DNA of 64,000 nucleotides from Rhizobium sp. RU36D (GTDB lineage: Bacteria; Pseudomonadota; Alphaproteobacteria; Rhizobiales; Rhizobiaceae). Shown piece by piece: positions 27,908-37,320 of this stretch. The notes beneath the pieces were generated by a model. It was given only the letters and a program-made list of their open reading frames with translations. It was not told the DNA's origin and ran no database searches. The stretch covers positions 1 through 64,000 of the forward strand of contig NZ_FWXU01000006.1 of the NCBI RefSeq assembly GCF_900176345.1. Reading direction: 5' to 3'. Within the stretch, counting starts at the first letter, position 1. Each line of letters starts with the position of its first letter. Position numbers and translations under genes: made by a program.

Positions 27908-29071
27908 ATGTCCAATCATAAAACGCCTGAAATCCTGGAACGCCTAGTCGGTTTTCCCTCGGTTTTCACGGCGGCCGACTACTCGGCCATCACCGATTTC
28001 TCTGTGGCTTATCTCCAGGATCTCGGGTTTTCCGTATACCGGCTGCCGGGCAAGCTTCCGGGACGCGCCGGTCTGTTTGCCAGTCTCGGGCCCAAAGGAC
28101 GCGGTGGTGTGCTTCTGTCTGCGCATCTCGATGTCGTGCCAGTGGAGGGACAGAACTGGACTTTCGATCCCTTCCGCCTGACGCGCCAGGACGGCAGGCT
28201 CTATGGTCGCGGAACGACCGACATGAAGGGATTTGCTGCAGCGGCACTTGCCGCCGCCGCCCGAGCGGCCGAGGGGCCGCCACTGATCAAACCCCTGAAG
28301 ATTGCCTTGTCTTACGACGAGGAGGCGGGTTGCGTCGGCATGGCGGAGATGATCGGCAAGCTTGATGATACCATCGGCATCCCCGACCGCTGCATCGTGG
28401 GGGAGCCTACCTCGATGCGCGTCGCCATCGGGCACAAGGGCAAGAAATCCTATCGCATGCGCTTTTCCGGAAGCGCCGGCCATTCGGCTTCGGCGCCGAA
28501 TTATGCCAATGCCATTCATCTCGCCGCGGAGGCTGTGGGCATTCTGAGGGGAGTACAAGCCAGGCTGGAGACAACAGGCGCCCGGGACGACGCCTATGAC
28601 ATCCCCTATACAACGGTGCATGTGGGCACGCTATCTGGGGGTACGGCGCTCAACATCGTGCCCCACCATGCCGAGCTTGAGTTCGAGATCCGACATCTGG
28701 CAACCGAGACGCACGGCATCATCGATGACATCGCCCGACAGATATCCGATCTGGTCTCGAGATGGCGCATGCGCCATCCATGGGTCGATGTCGCAATCGA
28801 GGAGATCAACGCCTATCCGGGCATCGAAACCCCTGATGATGCAGAGATCGTGGGTTGGGCCCTGGCTCTTGGCGGAAGCGGACCCGTGACCAAGGTCAGC
28901 TACGGCACGGAAGCCGGCTTCTTTGCCGATACCTGGAAAATTCCCACTGTTGTATGCGGCCCCGGCAATATGGATCAGGGACACAAGCCGGACGAATATG
29001 TAGAGGAAACGCAACTGGCCCAGTGCGACGCCATGCTCAGCGCCGTGATCAGGACACTTGCGGCGACATAG
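27908..29071 (+). CDS. M20-family metallodeacylase (acetylornithine deacetylase / N-acylamino-acid deacylase-like)
   Basis: This is a 387-aa M20 peptidase-family hydrolase. The ATG at 27908 follows GGGGAGGAGC. Metal ligands are visible in SAHLDVVPVEG (His, Asp) and RGTTDMKGF (Asp), with the catalytic pair YDEEAG and later ligands near IVGEPTS and the C-terminal GPGNMDQGHKPDEYVE. A dimerization domain lies around 175-290. It resembles ArgE-type enzymes, but the operon context (peptide importer, nearby N-acylamino-acid racemase) suggests removal of an acyl group from an imported N-acyl amino acid rather than arginine synthesis. Confidence 0.88.
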   Translation: MSNHKTPEILERLVGFPSVFTAADYSAITDFSVAYLQDLGFSVYRLPGKLPGRAGLFASLGPKGRGGVLLSAHLDVVPVEGQNWTFDPFRLTRQDGRLYGRGTTDMKGFAAAALAAAARAAEGPPLIKPLKIALSYDEEAGCVGMAEMIGKLDDTIGIPDRCIVGEPTSMRVAIGHKGKKSYRMRFSGSAGHSASAPNYANAIHLAAEAVGILRGVQARLETTGARDDAYDIPYTTVHVGTLSGGTALNIVPHHAELEFEIRHLATETHGIIDDIARQISDLVSRWRMRHPWVDVAIEEINAYPGIETPDDAEIVGWALALGGSGPVTKVSYGTEAGFFADTWKIPTVVCGPGNMDQGHKPDEYVEETQLAQCDAMLSAVIRTLAAT

Positions 29072-29184
29072 AGGCCTCGCCGATTCGGTGGCCGCGACCA
29101 CCGGCTGACGGAGAGGAAGCCCCGTCCGGAACGCGGGTCGAACGCCAGGGAAGATATCGACGCTGGGAACGCGCTATCCCAGGC

Positions 29185-31656
29185 CTATAACGGGTCGCTT
29201 CCGTCCGCGGTCAGATCCATGATGTCGTCAGGCGGCGACTGCGGCTGCGTGTTCGCCGTATCCTCGCGCGACCCTTGCCTCTCTTCGCCTCTGCGCTGGG
29301 ACAATAGAAATGAGGCATGGGCGACATGTTCGCTGGAGGGTGCGCCGAGCCGGCCGCTCGCATCCTCCTGGCGTGTGTTCATCCGCTTTTTTATCTCCTC
29401 GATCTCCGCCGTCAAAAGGTTTCGGTGCGTGATGTCCTCGTCGGTGGTCCCGAGGACCTTCGCGCGCTCTGCCAGCAGGTTTTCGTACTGGATCTTTAGA
29501 GAAGCACGTTCAAGTTGGTTCATGCGTACTGGATCAAGCAGAGAATCGCGCCTCTCGTTCTTGAGAAGCATGTAATCGTCTGACATCAGAACGCGAAGCT
29601 CGACGTCTCCGCAGATCAGGCCGAAGTTTTTCTTGATTGTGTTCTGGATTTCTCTCTTGAGCGCCGACCTCGTCGTGCCGTCATATGTGGAGCCTGCCTC
29701 CGTCAGACTTTCCATCAAGGAATTCAGCTCTTCCTGGCTGGCATTGAAGAGCTTCCTTTGGACGAAATTGGTCAGGTGATCGCATATCTGTGCAGTGAAG
29801 GCTTCCGGCGTCAGCTTGTCCAGGTCCTTGTAGAGCATCCAGACGATCCTTTCGGCGTCACCCGATTCCACGAAGACATAGCCTTTCAACTTGCGGTCGA
29901 GGGCAGCGTTTATGTGAAAATGGTCGTCGATCTGGCACTCGAACTCAATTGGTTTGAGGGCGGCGATCAGCCGGCGCAGTTTCTCAAGGTCATTGTCGGC
30001 CCTGTGAAAGTGAATGTTATGGAATGTCACGCCGGGATAGCGTTTTGCCAGTGTGTCGCAGATGCGCTCCCTGATCACGTTAGCGCCAGATCTTGTTCCG
30101 GGTGCCGAGAGCGTGGGAATGGCCACCTCCCATCTGTTTTGTGTCACGAAATCCGTGAAATAGTCATTGGGGTCGATATGCTGCATTTCGAAGGTGGCCG
30201 CTTCTACGGCAAGCTCGATGATCTTTTCCTGGATGAACTCGTCCGGCAAGGCATTCCACTCGCCGCTGTCGGAGCCTGATTGCGGCGTCCCGCCGTAAAG
30301 CTTCGACTGATGGTATTCGTTCATGAAAGTCTCGGCGGCCTTGCGGTCATCGAATGAAAGCTCGATGTCCATCGAAAAATGGCCGGCGATTTTTGGATCC
30401 GCCGTGCGATAAGCCCGACTTGCAATCGGAACGATGACCGGCTTGTTCCATTTCTGGTTTGGCAGATACGTCCTGCCAATGAAGAGGTCGAGATGAAGAC
30501 CGATCTCCTTGGCGCGCGCGGAGATGCCTTTCTCAACCTCCTTGCTGTGTTCTGCAACGGCATTTTCGTCGAGATCGACGATGGAAACGCCGGCCAGCCG
30601 ATGTTTCAGCTCTTGTGTGATTGCATCGTTGAACCAGGCACTTCGCTCGGGTCGGCCTTCCCGATCATAGAGACCGGCTCCATTTTCCGCTATGATAGCA
30701 ATCGCCTCCGCCCGAAATTCAAGGTCGTAGCCGCGGTTGTCCCGCCAGACAATCGTCTGGTTGAGCTTTTCGCTTCGCGCCGGCGGACTGCTGGCTTCGC
30801 TCGTCGGTCGTGCAATCTGCAGATTTGCGACGGAATGCGCGTAGCTTTCCAGATAAGTGTCGAGACGCTGCTTGACCACATCATGCATTTTCTCCGCATC
30901 GAACCAGTAATGGCTCAGCAGGAGGTCTTCTTCGCAGGCACGCGCAACCATATCGAAGAGGTTCGTCTTCAGCTTGGCCTCCTCACGCGGCAGGGCAACA
31001 CTCTCCAGCGTCGATGGTAGTTGGCGTAGCCGCAGGTCGATCATCAGTGGGTAGGTCTTATCGATGCGGTCGCGGAAATAGACGTGTCGATATTCGCCGG
31101 GTTCCGTGCGTACGATCTTGTCTGCGGCGACCTCTCGTTCGATATCGAATATGATTTCGACACCGACCCCGAAGCGACTTGATAGATTCGTCTCCAGTTG
31201 CTTCTGCCAGGGGCGGCGATTGGCGCCGATGCGCTTGTCTATACTGCCGGTTTCTTTCTTGGCGGACGTCTCAAGAAGGTCGAGAAGCAAGCGCGCGAAT
31301 TCGCGAAAAAACAGGTCCTCCGGCTCAAGTACCTCGTCGAAATGCTTCTGCGCGATCTCAATAATGCGAGAGCGATCCACGGAGATGCGCAAATGCAGAT
31401 TGAACTCGGTCTTCTCACGGGTGTGGAAGATCTGTGGTTCGAGGAAATGCTTCACCCGTTGGGCTGCGTTGGTAATCGACCGGTGAAAGCTGCGATGAAT
31501 GGCTATGCGATGTCGCACTCCAGGTATCAATGCGGATAGGCCGGAGACCGGTTTTCCTTTGCGGTCGAGCGTTACGACATCGAAGCCGAGCGGTGCTTCC
31601 TCGCCGTCGCTCAGGGCCCTAATCGCGTTTCTGTATTCCACCTGGGTCTGTTGCAT
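29185..31656 (-). CDS. Large protein with repeated SPFH/band-7-like modules, function unknown
   Basis: This is an 823-aa soluble-looking protein with no signal peptide. By eye it holds about four related alpha/beta modules (roughly 85-173, 307-395, 425-550 and 578-690). Each has beta strands, a helix, and a strand ending of the form F-G-V-x-V or Y-P-G-V-x-F, as in SPFH/band-7 domains. The last module (ALKREIQNTIKKNFGLICGDVELRVL) is the clearest. A helical stretch (715-760) and a disordered polar tail follow. AGGA lies before the ATG. It is the last gene of the leftward set. The SPFH assignment is tentative; scaffold formation at membranes is the family's known role. Confidence 0.6.
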   Translation of the reverse strand: MQQTQVEYRNAIRALSDGEEAPLGFDVVTLDRKGKPVSGLSALIPGVRHRIAIHRSFHRSITNAAQRVKHFLEPQIFHTREKTEFNLHLRISVDRSRIIEIAQKHFDEVLEPEDLFFREFARLLLDLLETSAKKETGSIDKRIGANRRPWQKQLETNLSSRFGVGVEIIFDIEREVAADKIVRTEPGEYRHVYFRDRIDKTYPLMIDLRLRQLPSTLESVALPREEAKLKTNLFDMVARACEEDLLLSHYWFDAEKMHDVVKQRLDTYLESYAHSVANLQIARPTSEASSPPARSEKLNQTIVWRDNRGYDLEFRAEAIAIIAENGAGLYDREGRPERSAWFNDAITQELKHRLAGVSIVDLDENAVAEHSKEVEKGISARAKEIGLHLDLFIGRTYLPNQKWNKPVIVPIASRAYRTADPKIAGHFSMDIELSFDDRKAAETFMNEYHQSKLYGGTPQSGSDSGEWNALPDEFIQEKIIELAVEAATFEMQHIDPNDYFTDFVTQNRWEVAIPTLSAPGTRSGANVIRERICDTLAKRYPGVTFHNIHFHRADNDLEKLRRLIAALKPIEFECQIDDHFHINAALDRKLKGYVFVESGDAERIVWMLYKDLDKLTPEAFTAQICDHLTNFVQRKLFNASQEELNSLMESLTEAGSTYDGTTRSALKREIQNTIKKNFGLICGDVELRVLMSDDYMLLKNERRDSLLDPVRMNQLERASLKIQYENLLAERAKVLGTTDEDITHRNLLTAEIEEIKKRMNTRQEDASGRLGAPSSEHVAHASFLLSQRRGEERQGSREDTANTQPQSPPDDIMDLTADGSDPL

Positions 31657-31696
31657 GAGGGCTTCCTGAGTTAGCTTGGTTCAAATCCGCAGCGAC

Positions 31697-34591
31697 CTAG
31701 TCCATCTTCCGCCTGCTTCCCAGAAGCTGATGACCCTGAGATTGACCGGCAGCCACACGTTTGCGGAGGAATTCCTCCAGCCTCGCCGCCGCCTCGCGTT
31801 TCTGGCTATAAAAGGCGTGAGCCGCCGGATCGGTCTGTCGGACAATTGCGGCAAGCACCGTGCGGTCCAGTGCAGTGACCAGCAGCTTCATGCCGTCAGC
31901 CATTCTGGCAATCGTTCCAGGAGAGGCGGTGCGGCAGACACGTTCCAGAAACGCCCTGAACTGTGTGGTGTGTGGGTCGGTCGCGTCCAATGGCTCGACT
32001 CCGAAGAGCCGCAGCCGCCAGAAAAGCAGGAGCGCTGGCCAGAACAGCGAATAAAGCTGGACATAGGGTTTGCTCTTAAGCGGTGGGTCAAAATAGTCGG
32101 GGCAAGCGGCAAGTTTGGCGGCATAGTCGTCCAGCGAAGCAAGGCCTCTTGCGCCACATTCAACAAGCAGAGTGTTCAGCATGGTGTTGGCCATGCGCTC
32201 GAACCCGCGGGTCGCCCAGTACTGTGTTTTCGCCGGAGGTCCGTCGAGAAGCACCATGACAGTGTCGTACAGGCGCCGAGGTGCCTCTTTCGCAGCCCAG
32301 TCCTCCCAACTTTCCGCAAGCCAGTTCGATACATCCCGAGCGAAAAAATGGGATGTGACGATGTTTATTCCCTCGCGGAAAATTGCCGGCACACCGGTAT
32401 CGCCCTCGCCAAAAACCACTGATTCAATCGCTATCCAACGGCGATGCAGCTCGTAGGGCAAAAGGGCAAAATTATTTGGAGGCCAGCGAATATCGTTGCT
32501 CAGCAGCATCGACAGGATTTTGTCACGTGCGGTGGCCCAGGCTGGGTGACTGTTCGGCCTGCTTGCCGCGCGAGAGAAGAATGCGAGTAAGCGACATGCC
32601 CCGGCACAGCGGGCTTCCGTGTCGCCAATTTTCGGTCGATTGAAGTAAAACAAGATCAGATCGAGGATGAAACTCATCTGCTGCTGTTTGGTGATGGCCT
32701 TCTGGACAATGCTTTCGAGCGCGTCATGCTCCTCGGGCCGCGCGTCCTTATCCATAAGGATCATGAACAGTGCCAGCATGACGGCAAGCTGCGAGTTGAC
32801 GATCTGGTCGAGCACCGCCTGACGCAGATAGGCTCCCTCTTGCTCCATGGATGAGTGCAGTCCGGCGCTCGCCGCCGCCTTTCTGAACTCCGTAAGAAAC
32901 TCGATAATCGCCTGAGCCACGGCCTGAGCGATTTCTGCCATCAGGTCGAGTGGCGGCTGCTGCGCCTCCCGCGTCGCGTGACCATTTTCCGCTATCTTTT
33001 CCTGAATTGCCCGCAGATGCTCTCGCGCGAAAGGCTTTACTGCGCATTCGAGAAGCCACTCGGCAAGTTGCGGGCGGCTGATGCCGGATGGCAGATGGCA
33101 TTGCAGGGTCGCAATGATACGCACGAGCGGATTGATTTCTCCCGCGCCAAGATCATCAATATCCTTTGCGCCGGCAAGAAGCCGTTTGGTATACTCGATC
33201 GCCATGGATGGAGCTCTGGCGCAGATATAGCTTGCAAGCGGGAAGGCTCTCCAACTCTCCGCCAGTTCAATATTGCCTTTGGTGTCGGTTTGTATGTCGT
33301 AGGCTCGGCATATGCGGTCGACATGACGGTCGAAGTAGTCCCGAAGGGTTGGCAGTGGTGGCAAGATCTTGTGTTCAGACCCCTGCATGCTGGCAAGCAG
33401 CATGACTTCGTCGCGTTCGTCTTTCGTAAGATCAAACAGGCTGATTGGCTCGCCCTCGGGCAGTGATGCGCGGACAATTGCAAGAAAGCGGCCGCTTGCC
33501 AGTCCGGTCGCAAAGGCGGCCGAGCATAATAGGCCGCGTTTGATCATGGCGGGTGCCTTGATTCCCTCTCCAAGTACTGTCGCATGAAGTTCGAGGCCGA
33601 TGGCGTCGTTGGCACGCGCTTCGCTCAACTGCCAAAGATGCTCAAGGCTGAAATTCGTTTCCTTCAATAGCACCTGTAACTTGCCGGTCATTTCGCCTGG
33701 CTCGCGGTATCTTGTCTTGGCACCGGCGAATTGAAGAGAACGTCCGACCTCCCGCTGGTCGTCCAAAAAATTCTCCCATGTGCTCTCCGCGTCCAGGCCT
33801 CTGACGAGCGCGCGATCGAAATGCGTCGCACGGAAGTTGTTCTGCGCCGCAAGTTGCGCCAGATACGGCAATCCCCAAGGCAGAGACGAAAGGCCAGTTT
33901 CACTGTTGACGAGTTGGGAGAGGTGCTGGAGCGGCGGCGGCTCTATGCCGATGATCAGCCGTTTGCCGGCTTGCCGGAGGAATTGCTTGAGCGGGGTGTC
34001 GGCATCGTCTCTTGGGATACTTTCCCAAGCCGGCGTGATGGCCCAGTTTGGCAGGACGAGAAGAATGAACTCGCCCTCAAGTTTTTTCGCTCTTACCTCT
34101 TCCTCAAGTCGGCCGGCCAGTAGCTCTGGCGTATTTCCGGCTGTTGAGCCAGCCGAAAGCGAGACCGTGTGCATGGGGGCCTCTGGCTCTGTGCCCATTT
34201 CTTCAGCAAGCACCGCAAGCGAAACGAAGTCGATTTCTCGCTGGACCACGGCGATGACCGGATCGGGTGCCTGAAGACCGAGACCGTCAGCGGCGGCGGC
34301 GATGGCCCGGAGATGCCGCCAGAAATGCAGATCGCGATCGCTGCCCGGCATCATCCGCAATTGCTGAAGCTGTGTGCTCGCATAACGGTCGAAAGTGTCT
34401 ACCGAATAGAGCTGCGGGGCCGCAGGCTCGCTTTTGGTGGCTGTGTTTTCATCGGTAGGCCCGCCTTTGGGGCGCAGATCCTTGACGCCGAAGCTGAGCC
34501 CGCTTGTTTTTTCTGACGATTGTGGCGCGGACGAATCCTCCCCGTATCCCGGGGAAATCGCTGCTGCGCTGTTATCGGTTTCGCCCGTCAT
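31697..34591 (-). CDS. Large orphan helical protein, function unknown
   Basis: The product is about 964 aa. The ATG at 34591 is strongly supported by an ATGA overlap with the protease gene stop; an upstream in-frame start at 34687 is less likely. The first about 70 residues are polar and probably disordered, and the rest looks mainly alpha-helical. No Walker, nuclease or HTH motif was found. Hydrophobic stretches (QLAVMLALFMILM and LYSLFWPALLLFW) could contact a membrane or form a core. Its coupling to the trypsin-like protease suggests it acts with, or is cut by, that protease, which is an inference only. Confidence 0.6.
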   Translation of the reverse strand: MTGETDNSAAAISPGYGEDSSAPQSSEKTSGLSFGVKDLRPKGGPTDENTATKSEPAAPQLYSVDTFDRYASTQLQQLRMMPGSDRDLHFWRHLRAIAAAADGLGLQAPDPVIAVVQREIDFVSLAVLAEEMGTEPEAPMHTVSLSAGSTAGNTPELLAGRLEEEVRAKKLEGEFILLVLPNWAITPAWESIPRDDADTPLKQFLRQAGKRLIIGIEPPPLQHLSQLVNSETGLSSLPWGLPYLAQLAAQNNFRATHFDRALVRGLDAESTWENFLDDQREVGRSLQFAGAKTRYREPGEMTGKLQVLLKETNFSLEHLWQLSEARANDAIGLELHATVLGEGIKAPAMIKRGLLCSAAFATGLASGRFLAIVRASLPEGEPISLFDLTKDERDEVMLLASMQGSEHKILPPLPTLRDYFDRHVDRICRAYDIQTDTKGNIELAESWRAFPLASYICARAPSMAIEYTKRLLAGAKDIDDLGAGEINPLVRIIATLQCHLPSGISRPQLAEWLLECAVKPFAREHLRAIQEKIAENGHATREAQQPPLDLMAEIAQAVAQAIIEFLTEFRKAAASAGLHSSMEQEGAYLRQAVLDQIVNSQLAVMLALFMILMDKDARPEEHDALESIVQKAITKQQQMSFILDLILFYFNRPKIGDTEARCAGACRLLAFFSRAASRPNSHPAWATARDKILSMLLSNDIRWPPNNFALLPYELHRRWIAIESVVFGEGDTGVPAIFREGINIVTSHFFARDVSNWLAESWEDWAAKEAPRRLYDTVMVLLDGPPAKTQYWATRGFERMANTMLNTLLVECGARGLASLDDYAAKLAACPDYFDPPLKSKPYVQLYSLFWPALLLFWRLRLFGVEPLDATDPHTTQFRAFLERVCRTASPGTIARMADGMKLLVTALDRTVLAAIVRQTDPAAHAFYSQKREAAARLEEFLRKRVAAGQSQGHQLLGSRRKMD

Positions 34592-35907
34592 TGCGCGGTC
34601 GTCCAAACTGGTATCGTCAGCACAGGCCGCAGCAACGCCTTGTAACTTTTTTGAGCCAATGAACCGGGCAGGGCCGTGATGTCCCAACCGGGCCGCTCGG
34701 GGTCGGCAAAGGCGAGTCGGCTTCTCCCGTCATCCACGATCCATTCCGGTACACCGGCGGCTGGAAAGATGGCGCCATCATGGGGACGGTAGCGTCGGCT
34801 ATCCCATTCCGGTGCAAGCACGAGTTCTGGCCGTGCATGATCCGCCAGGTGATGTCGCCCCACCGCGCCGCCGTTGATGTCGGATGGTGGCTGAAGACTA
34901 TCCTGAGCCTTGCGGTCCGGGATGGAAAACCTCTCGCCCAGCCTCTCTGTGAAAAGCCGGACGACCTCAGATGCCTCATCTATCGTCACGGGCGCAAAAA
35001 AGCCCTCGCGATTGAGCCTATTCTGTTGCTTGACCCGATAACCGGTTACGGCATCCAGGTCGGCAAAGGTGAGGGGGCGCGACGCGATGAAACGAATGTG
35101 GTTATAGCCATAGCCATCACCATCGCGCTTCGTCTTTGGAAGCGGGATCCAGCGTGTCGCGGTTCGAGCTCTACCGGACAGCGCTTGCAATTCAGGCGTA
35201 AGGCCGAAGGTGGCGTTGCCTTGCGGCGCGAAGGCCTCTTCTCCGAGGTGGGATTTTAGGAATTCCAACAGCGTGTCGGCTCGAATGACGCCACACGAGG
35301 CTTGCGTACTGCCCCCTTTGGTCAACATGGCAGCTATCTTGAGCCTGCCACCGGCAAATTCCATCATGACCGGGCCACCGCTCATGCCTTCGCTCGCTTG
35401 ACCGTGAAAGGTACTTCCTCGTGCGGCAAAGACTGCACTGTCGGAGGCCGTGAGTGTCAGTGTCTCGCAGCGTATCGAATAGGCGTTTGCCCGTGTGCGA
35501 CGGAAGCCCAATCCCGCCGCCGGCAACGCGTTAGTCGCTTCATAGTCTGTCTGAAACTGCGGTATGCGGACCGCATAGGGGGCGGGCGTCGAAAGCCGCA
35601 AGAGCGCGAGATCTTCGTTGGCGTGGACGGCGAGGAGGCTCGCCTTACGGGTAATCCCGTCGTAAGGGATAACGTCGACGAAGCGGCGGGCCATTCGATT
35701 GCTCAGTTCGGCGTTGTGAAATGCCCCGTCGTTGATATTGGAGAGGGCGCCGGGATCACCGTCCGGATCGGCATAGTCGGCTTTGCTGTAATCCGGATCG
35801 ACGACATGTGCGCAGGTAAGCACATGGCTTTGTCCGATGAGTATTCCCGAGCCAAAGGCCGATCCCGCACCCGGTTCTATTCTGACCATCAGTTCAATCG
35901 GCAGCAT
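34588..35907 (-). CDS. Trypsin-like serine protease fused to a degenerate FGE-like domain
   Basis: This is a 439-aa protein without a signal peptide, so it is probably cytosolic. The N-terminal about 220 residues are an S1-type protease. Its triad is His34 (CAHVV), Asp99 (NEDLALLRL) and Ser176 (GMSGGPV). The C-terminal about 270-435 resembles the FGE/sulfatase-modifying-factor fold: SRPLTFADLD, then APVTIDEASEVVRLF with ERLGERFSIPD, and GVPEWIVDD in place of the usual GNVWEW. Catalytic cysteines of true FGE are missing, so it would be a binding module. The ATG at 35907 is chosen over an upstream GTG at 35928. Protease-FGE combinations are known from predicted conflict systems. Confidence 0.75.
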   Translation of the reverse strand: MLPIELMVRIEPGAGSAFGSGILIGQSHVLTCAHVVDPDYSKADYADPDGDPGALSNINDGAFHNAELSNRMARRFVDVIPYDGITRKASLLAVHANEDLALLRLSTPAPYAVRIPQFQTDYEATNALPAAGLGFRRTRANAYSIRCETLTLTASDSAVFAARGSTFHGQASEGMSGGPVMMEFAGGRLKIAAMLTKGGSTQASCGVIRADTLLEFLKSHLGEEAFAPQGNATFGLTPELQALSGRARTATRWIPLPKTKRDGDGYGYNHIRFIASRPLTFADLDAVTGYRVKQQNRLNREGFFAPVTIDEASEVVRLFTERLGERFSIPDRKAQDSLQPPSDINGGAVGRHHLADHARPELVLAPEWDSRRYRPHDGAIFPAAGVPEWIVDDGRSRLAFADPERPGWDITALPGSLAQKSYKALLRPVLTIPVWTTAQ

Positions 35908-37201
35908 CGTCGAGTTTCCGGATCTCACGCATCTTGAGGCGAATACCCGCCGCGATCATCTCCGGACTCAAACCGAGATCGACGGTTTTCAGCATTTCGA
36001 TCATGAGTGTAAGGCGTTCGCGCTCACTTCCCGCCCTCTCGAGGCGGAAGAGCAATTCATAGGCCTCGAACTGGTCCTGCGTGGCTGCGGTGGCGTCTGC
36101 TCCTCGCAGAAATTCGCCGTCTGCGCCTATCGGCATCGGTTGGCGAAGAAATGCCGACACCTTGATCAGTGTCTTGTTCCATACGGAAAGATGGTATTCA
36201 GCATAGCGCTGTGCGAGCGTTTCGACCGCATCGCCCGAATAGACCTTCAGGCGTTCGTCGACGCCGGCGAGTGCCTGCCAAACGCCCAGTTCGATGGCGT
36301 GGTCGAGGAGGTTCTCAAGGTCAGCGTCAATCTTGATGCGACGTCCGGCGCGGATGAGGAAGCCTTTATGGAGGCTTTTTTCCAGCTGCCTGCGAAAGTC
36401 ATTCAGGCCGACGATGATCTCCGCCGCGATGGTTTCGATTGATCCGAGATCCGACAACACAAGCCCAAGTCGATGCTCGTCTTCGGGCGCGTTGCGCCGG
36501 TCGTCGTCCTGGTCCTTTTCATCCCGTGCGGCGTCAACTGTCTTGCTCTGTCCCCGGATCCACCGCGTGTCTATTGCGTTGGGATTGTGGTCATGGAACG
36601 CGTCGCTGACGAGCGCGCCTGCAAAGGAAGCACGATACAGCGTGTTCTTTGTCAGGTAGATATCGCGGTCCGCATTGGCGATGTCGGCAATAGCCTGCAA
36701 GTCTGGATTGGTCGTGCGGGCGGCAAGGTTTTCCGGCGAAAATCCGAGCGGATTGAACTTCGCAGCAAGGCCTACTCCGTCGTCAGTGTCATAGGCCTCA
36801 GGAAGTTTTGCCATGCTTTCCTTTGCCCAATAAGTCTGCAGTGGCGTGAGAAAGACAGTCGCATATCCGGCCGGCATGGCCGCGCACACGAGGGTCGCCG
36901 GCCGACCTCCTCCTGCGCGTTTCAACTTTTCGACGCCAAATTCATACTCGACGCGTTGGTAATACCTGTCTTCAGAACCGTCTATGCCGCGCGGTAAAAT
37001 GCGTTGGCGGGTCGCGCGGTCGGCCTTCACCTCCTCGCCATAAACCCACCTACCCCGCTCATCCCTGGATATGATCGTCACATCAACGGGGGTCTTATCC
37101 AAATTGGAGCCGACAGGGCACATGCCCTGGGTCGATGTCCTGACAATATTGGGATTCCGTGCCGTGAAAAATTGACGGAATTCACCTCTCGAAACACCCA
37201 T
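35894..37201 (-). CDS. Protein of unknown function heading the protease gene set
   Basis: The 435-aa product has no signal peptide or membrane span and no motif I can name. The N-terminal part (about 30-110) alternates short strands with charged residues, including a D-x-x-I...E-E-V-K-A-D pattern. A glutamate-x-lysine pair (E57-x-K59) after an aspartate could be a PD-(D/E)xK nuclease-like core, but this is weak. The C-terminal half is helical. It overlaps the protease gene by 14 bp, so the two are coupled. It is the first gene leftward from the A+T-rich divergent promoter region. Confidence 0.6.
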   Translation of the reverse strand: MGVSRGEFRQFFTARNPNIVRTSTQGMCPVGSNLDKTPVDVTIISRDERGRWVYGEEVKADRATRQRILPRGIDGSEDRYYQRVEYEFGVEKLKRAGGGRPATLVCAAMPAGYATVFLTPLQTYWAKESMAKLPEAYDTDDGVGLAAKFNPLGFSPENLAARTTNPDLQAIADIANADRDIYLTKNTLYRASFAGALVSDAFHDHNPNAIDTRWIRGQSKTVDAARDEKDQDDDRRNAPEDEHRLGLVLSDLGSIETIAAEIIVGLNDFRRQLEKSLHKGFLIRAGRRIKIDADLENLLDHAIELGVWQALAGVDERLKVYSGDAVETLAQRYAEYHLSVWNKTLIKVSAFLRQPMPIGADGEFLRGADATAATQDQFEAYELLFRLERAGSERERLTLMIEMLKTVDLGLSPEMIAAGIRLKMREIRKLDDAAD

Positions 37202-37320
37202 GACGCTCCCATCCTCTAGTTACAATTAAAAATAGATGATGAAAAAAACACAATCAATAGATTGCAAACACAAAATAAACGTTTTACTTGTGTCGAAGGT
37301 TTATTCTCGTTTTTGGGTAT
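37202..37320. promoter_or_regulatory. A+T-rich divergent promoter region of the uncharacterised envelope locus
   Basis: This 119-bp stretch is much richer in A and T than its surroundings and separates the leftward protease set from the rightward MotA-like set. It contains a small inverted repeat CAATC-AATA-GATTG at 37251-37264. Both operons must start here or very close by. An A+T-rich island in a G+C-rich genome is typical of horizontally acquired, silenced loci. Confidence 0.5.
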
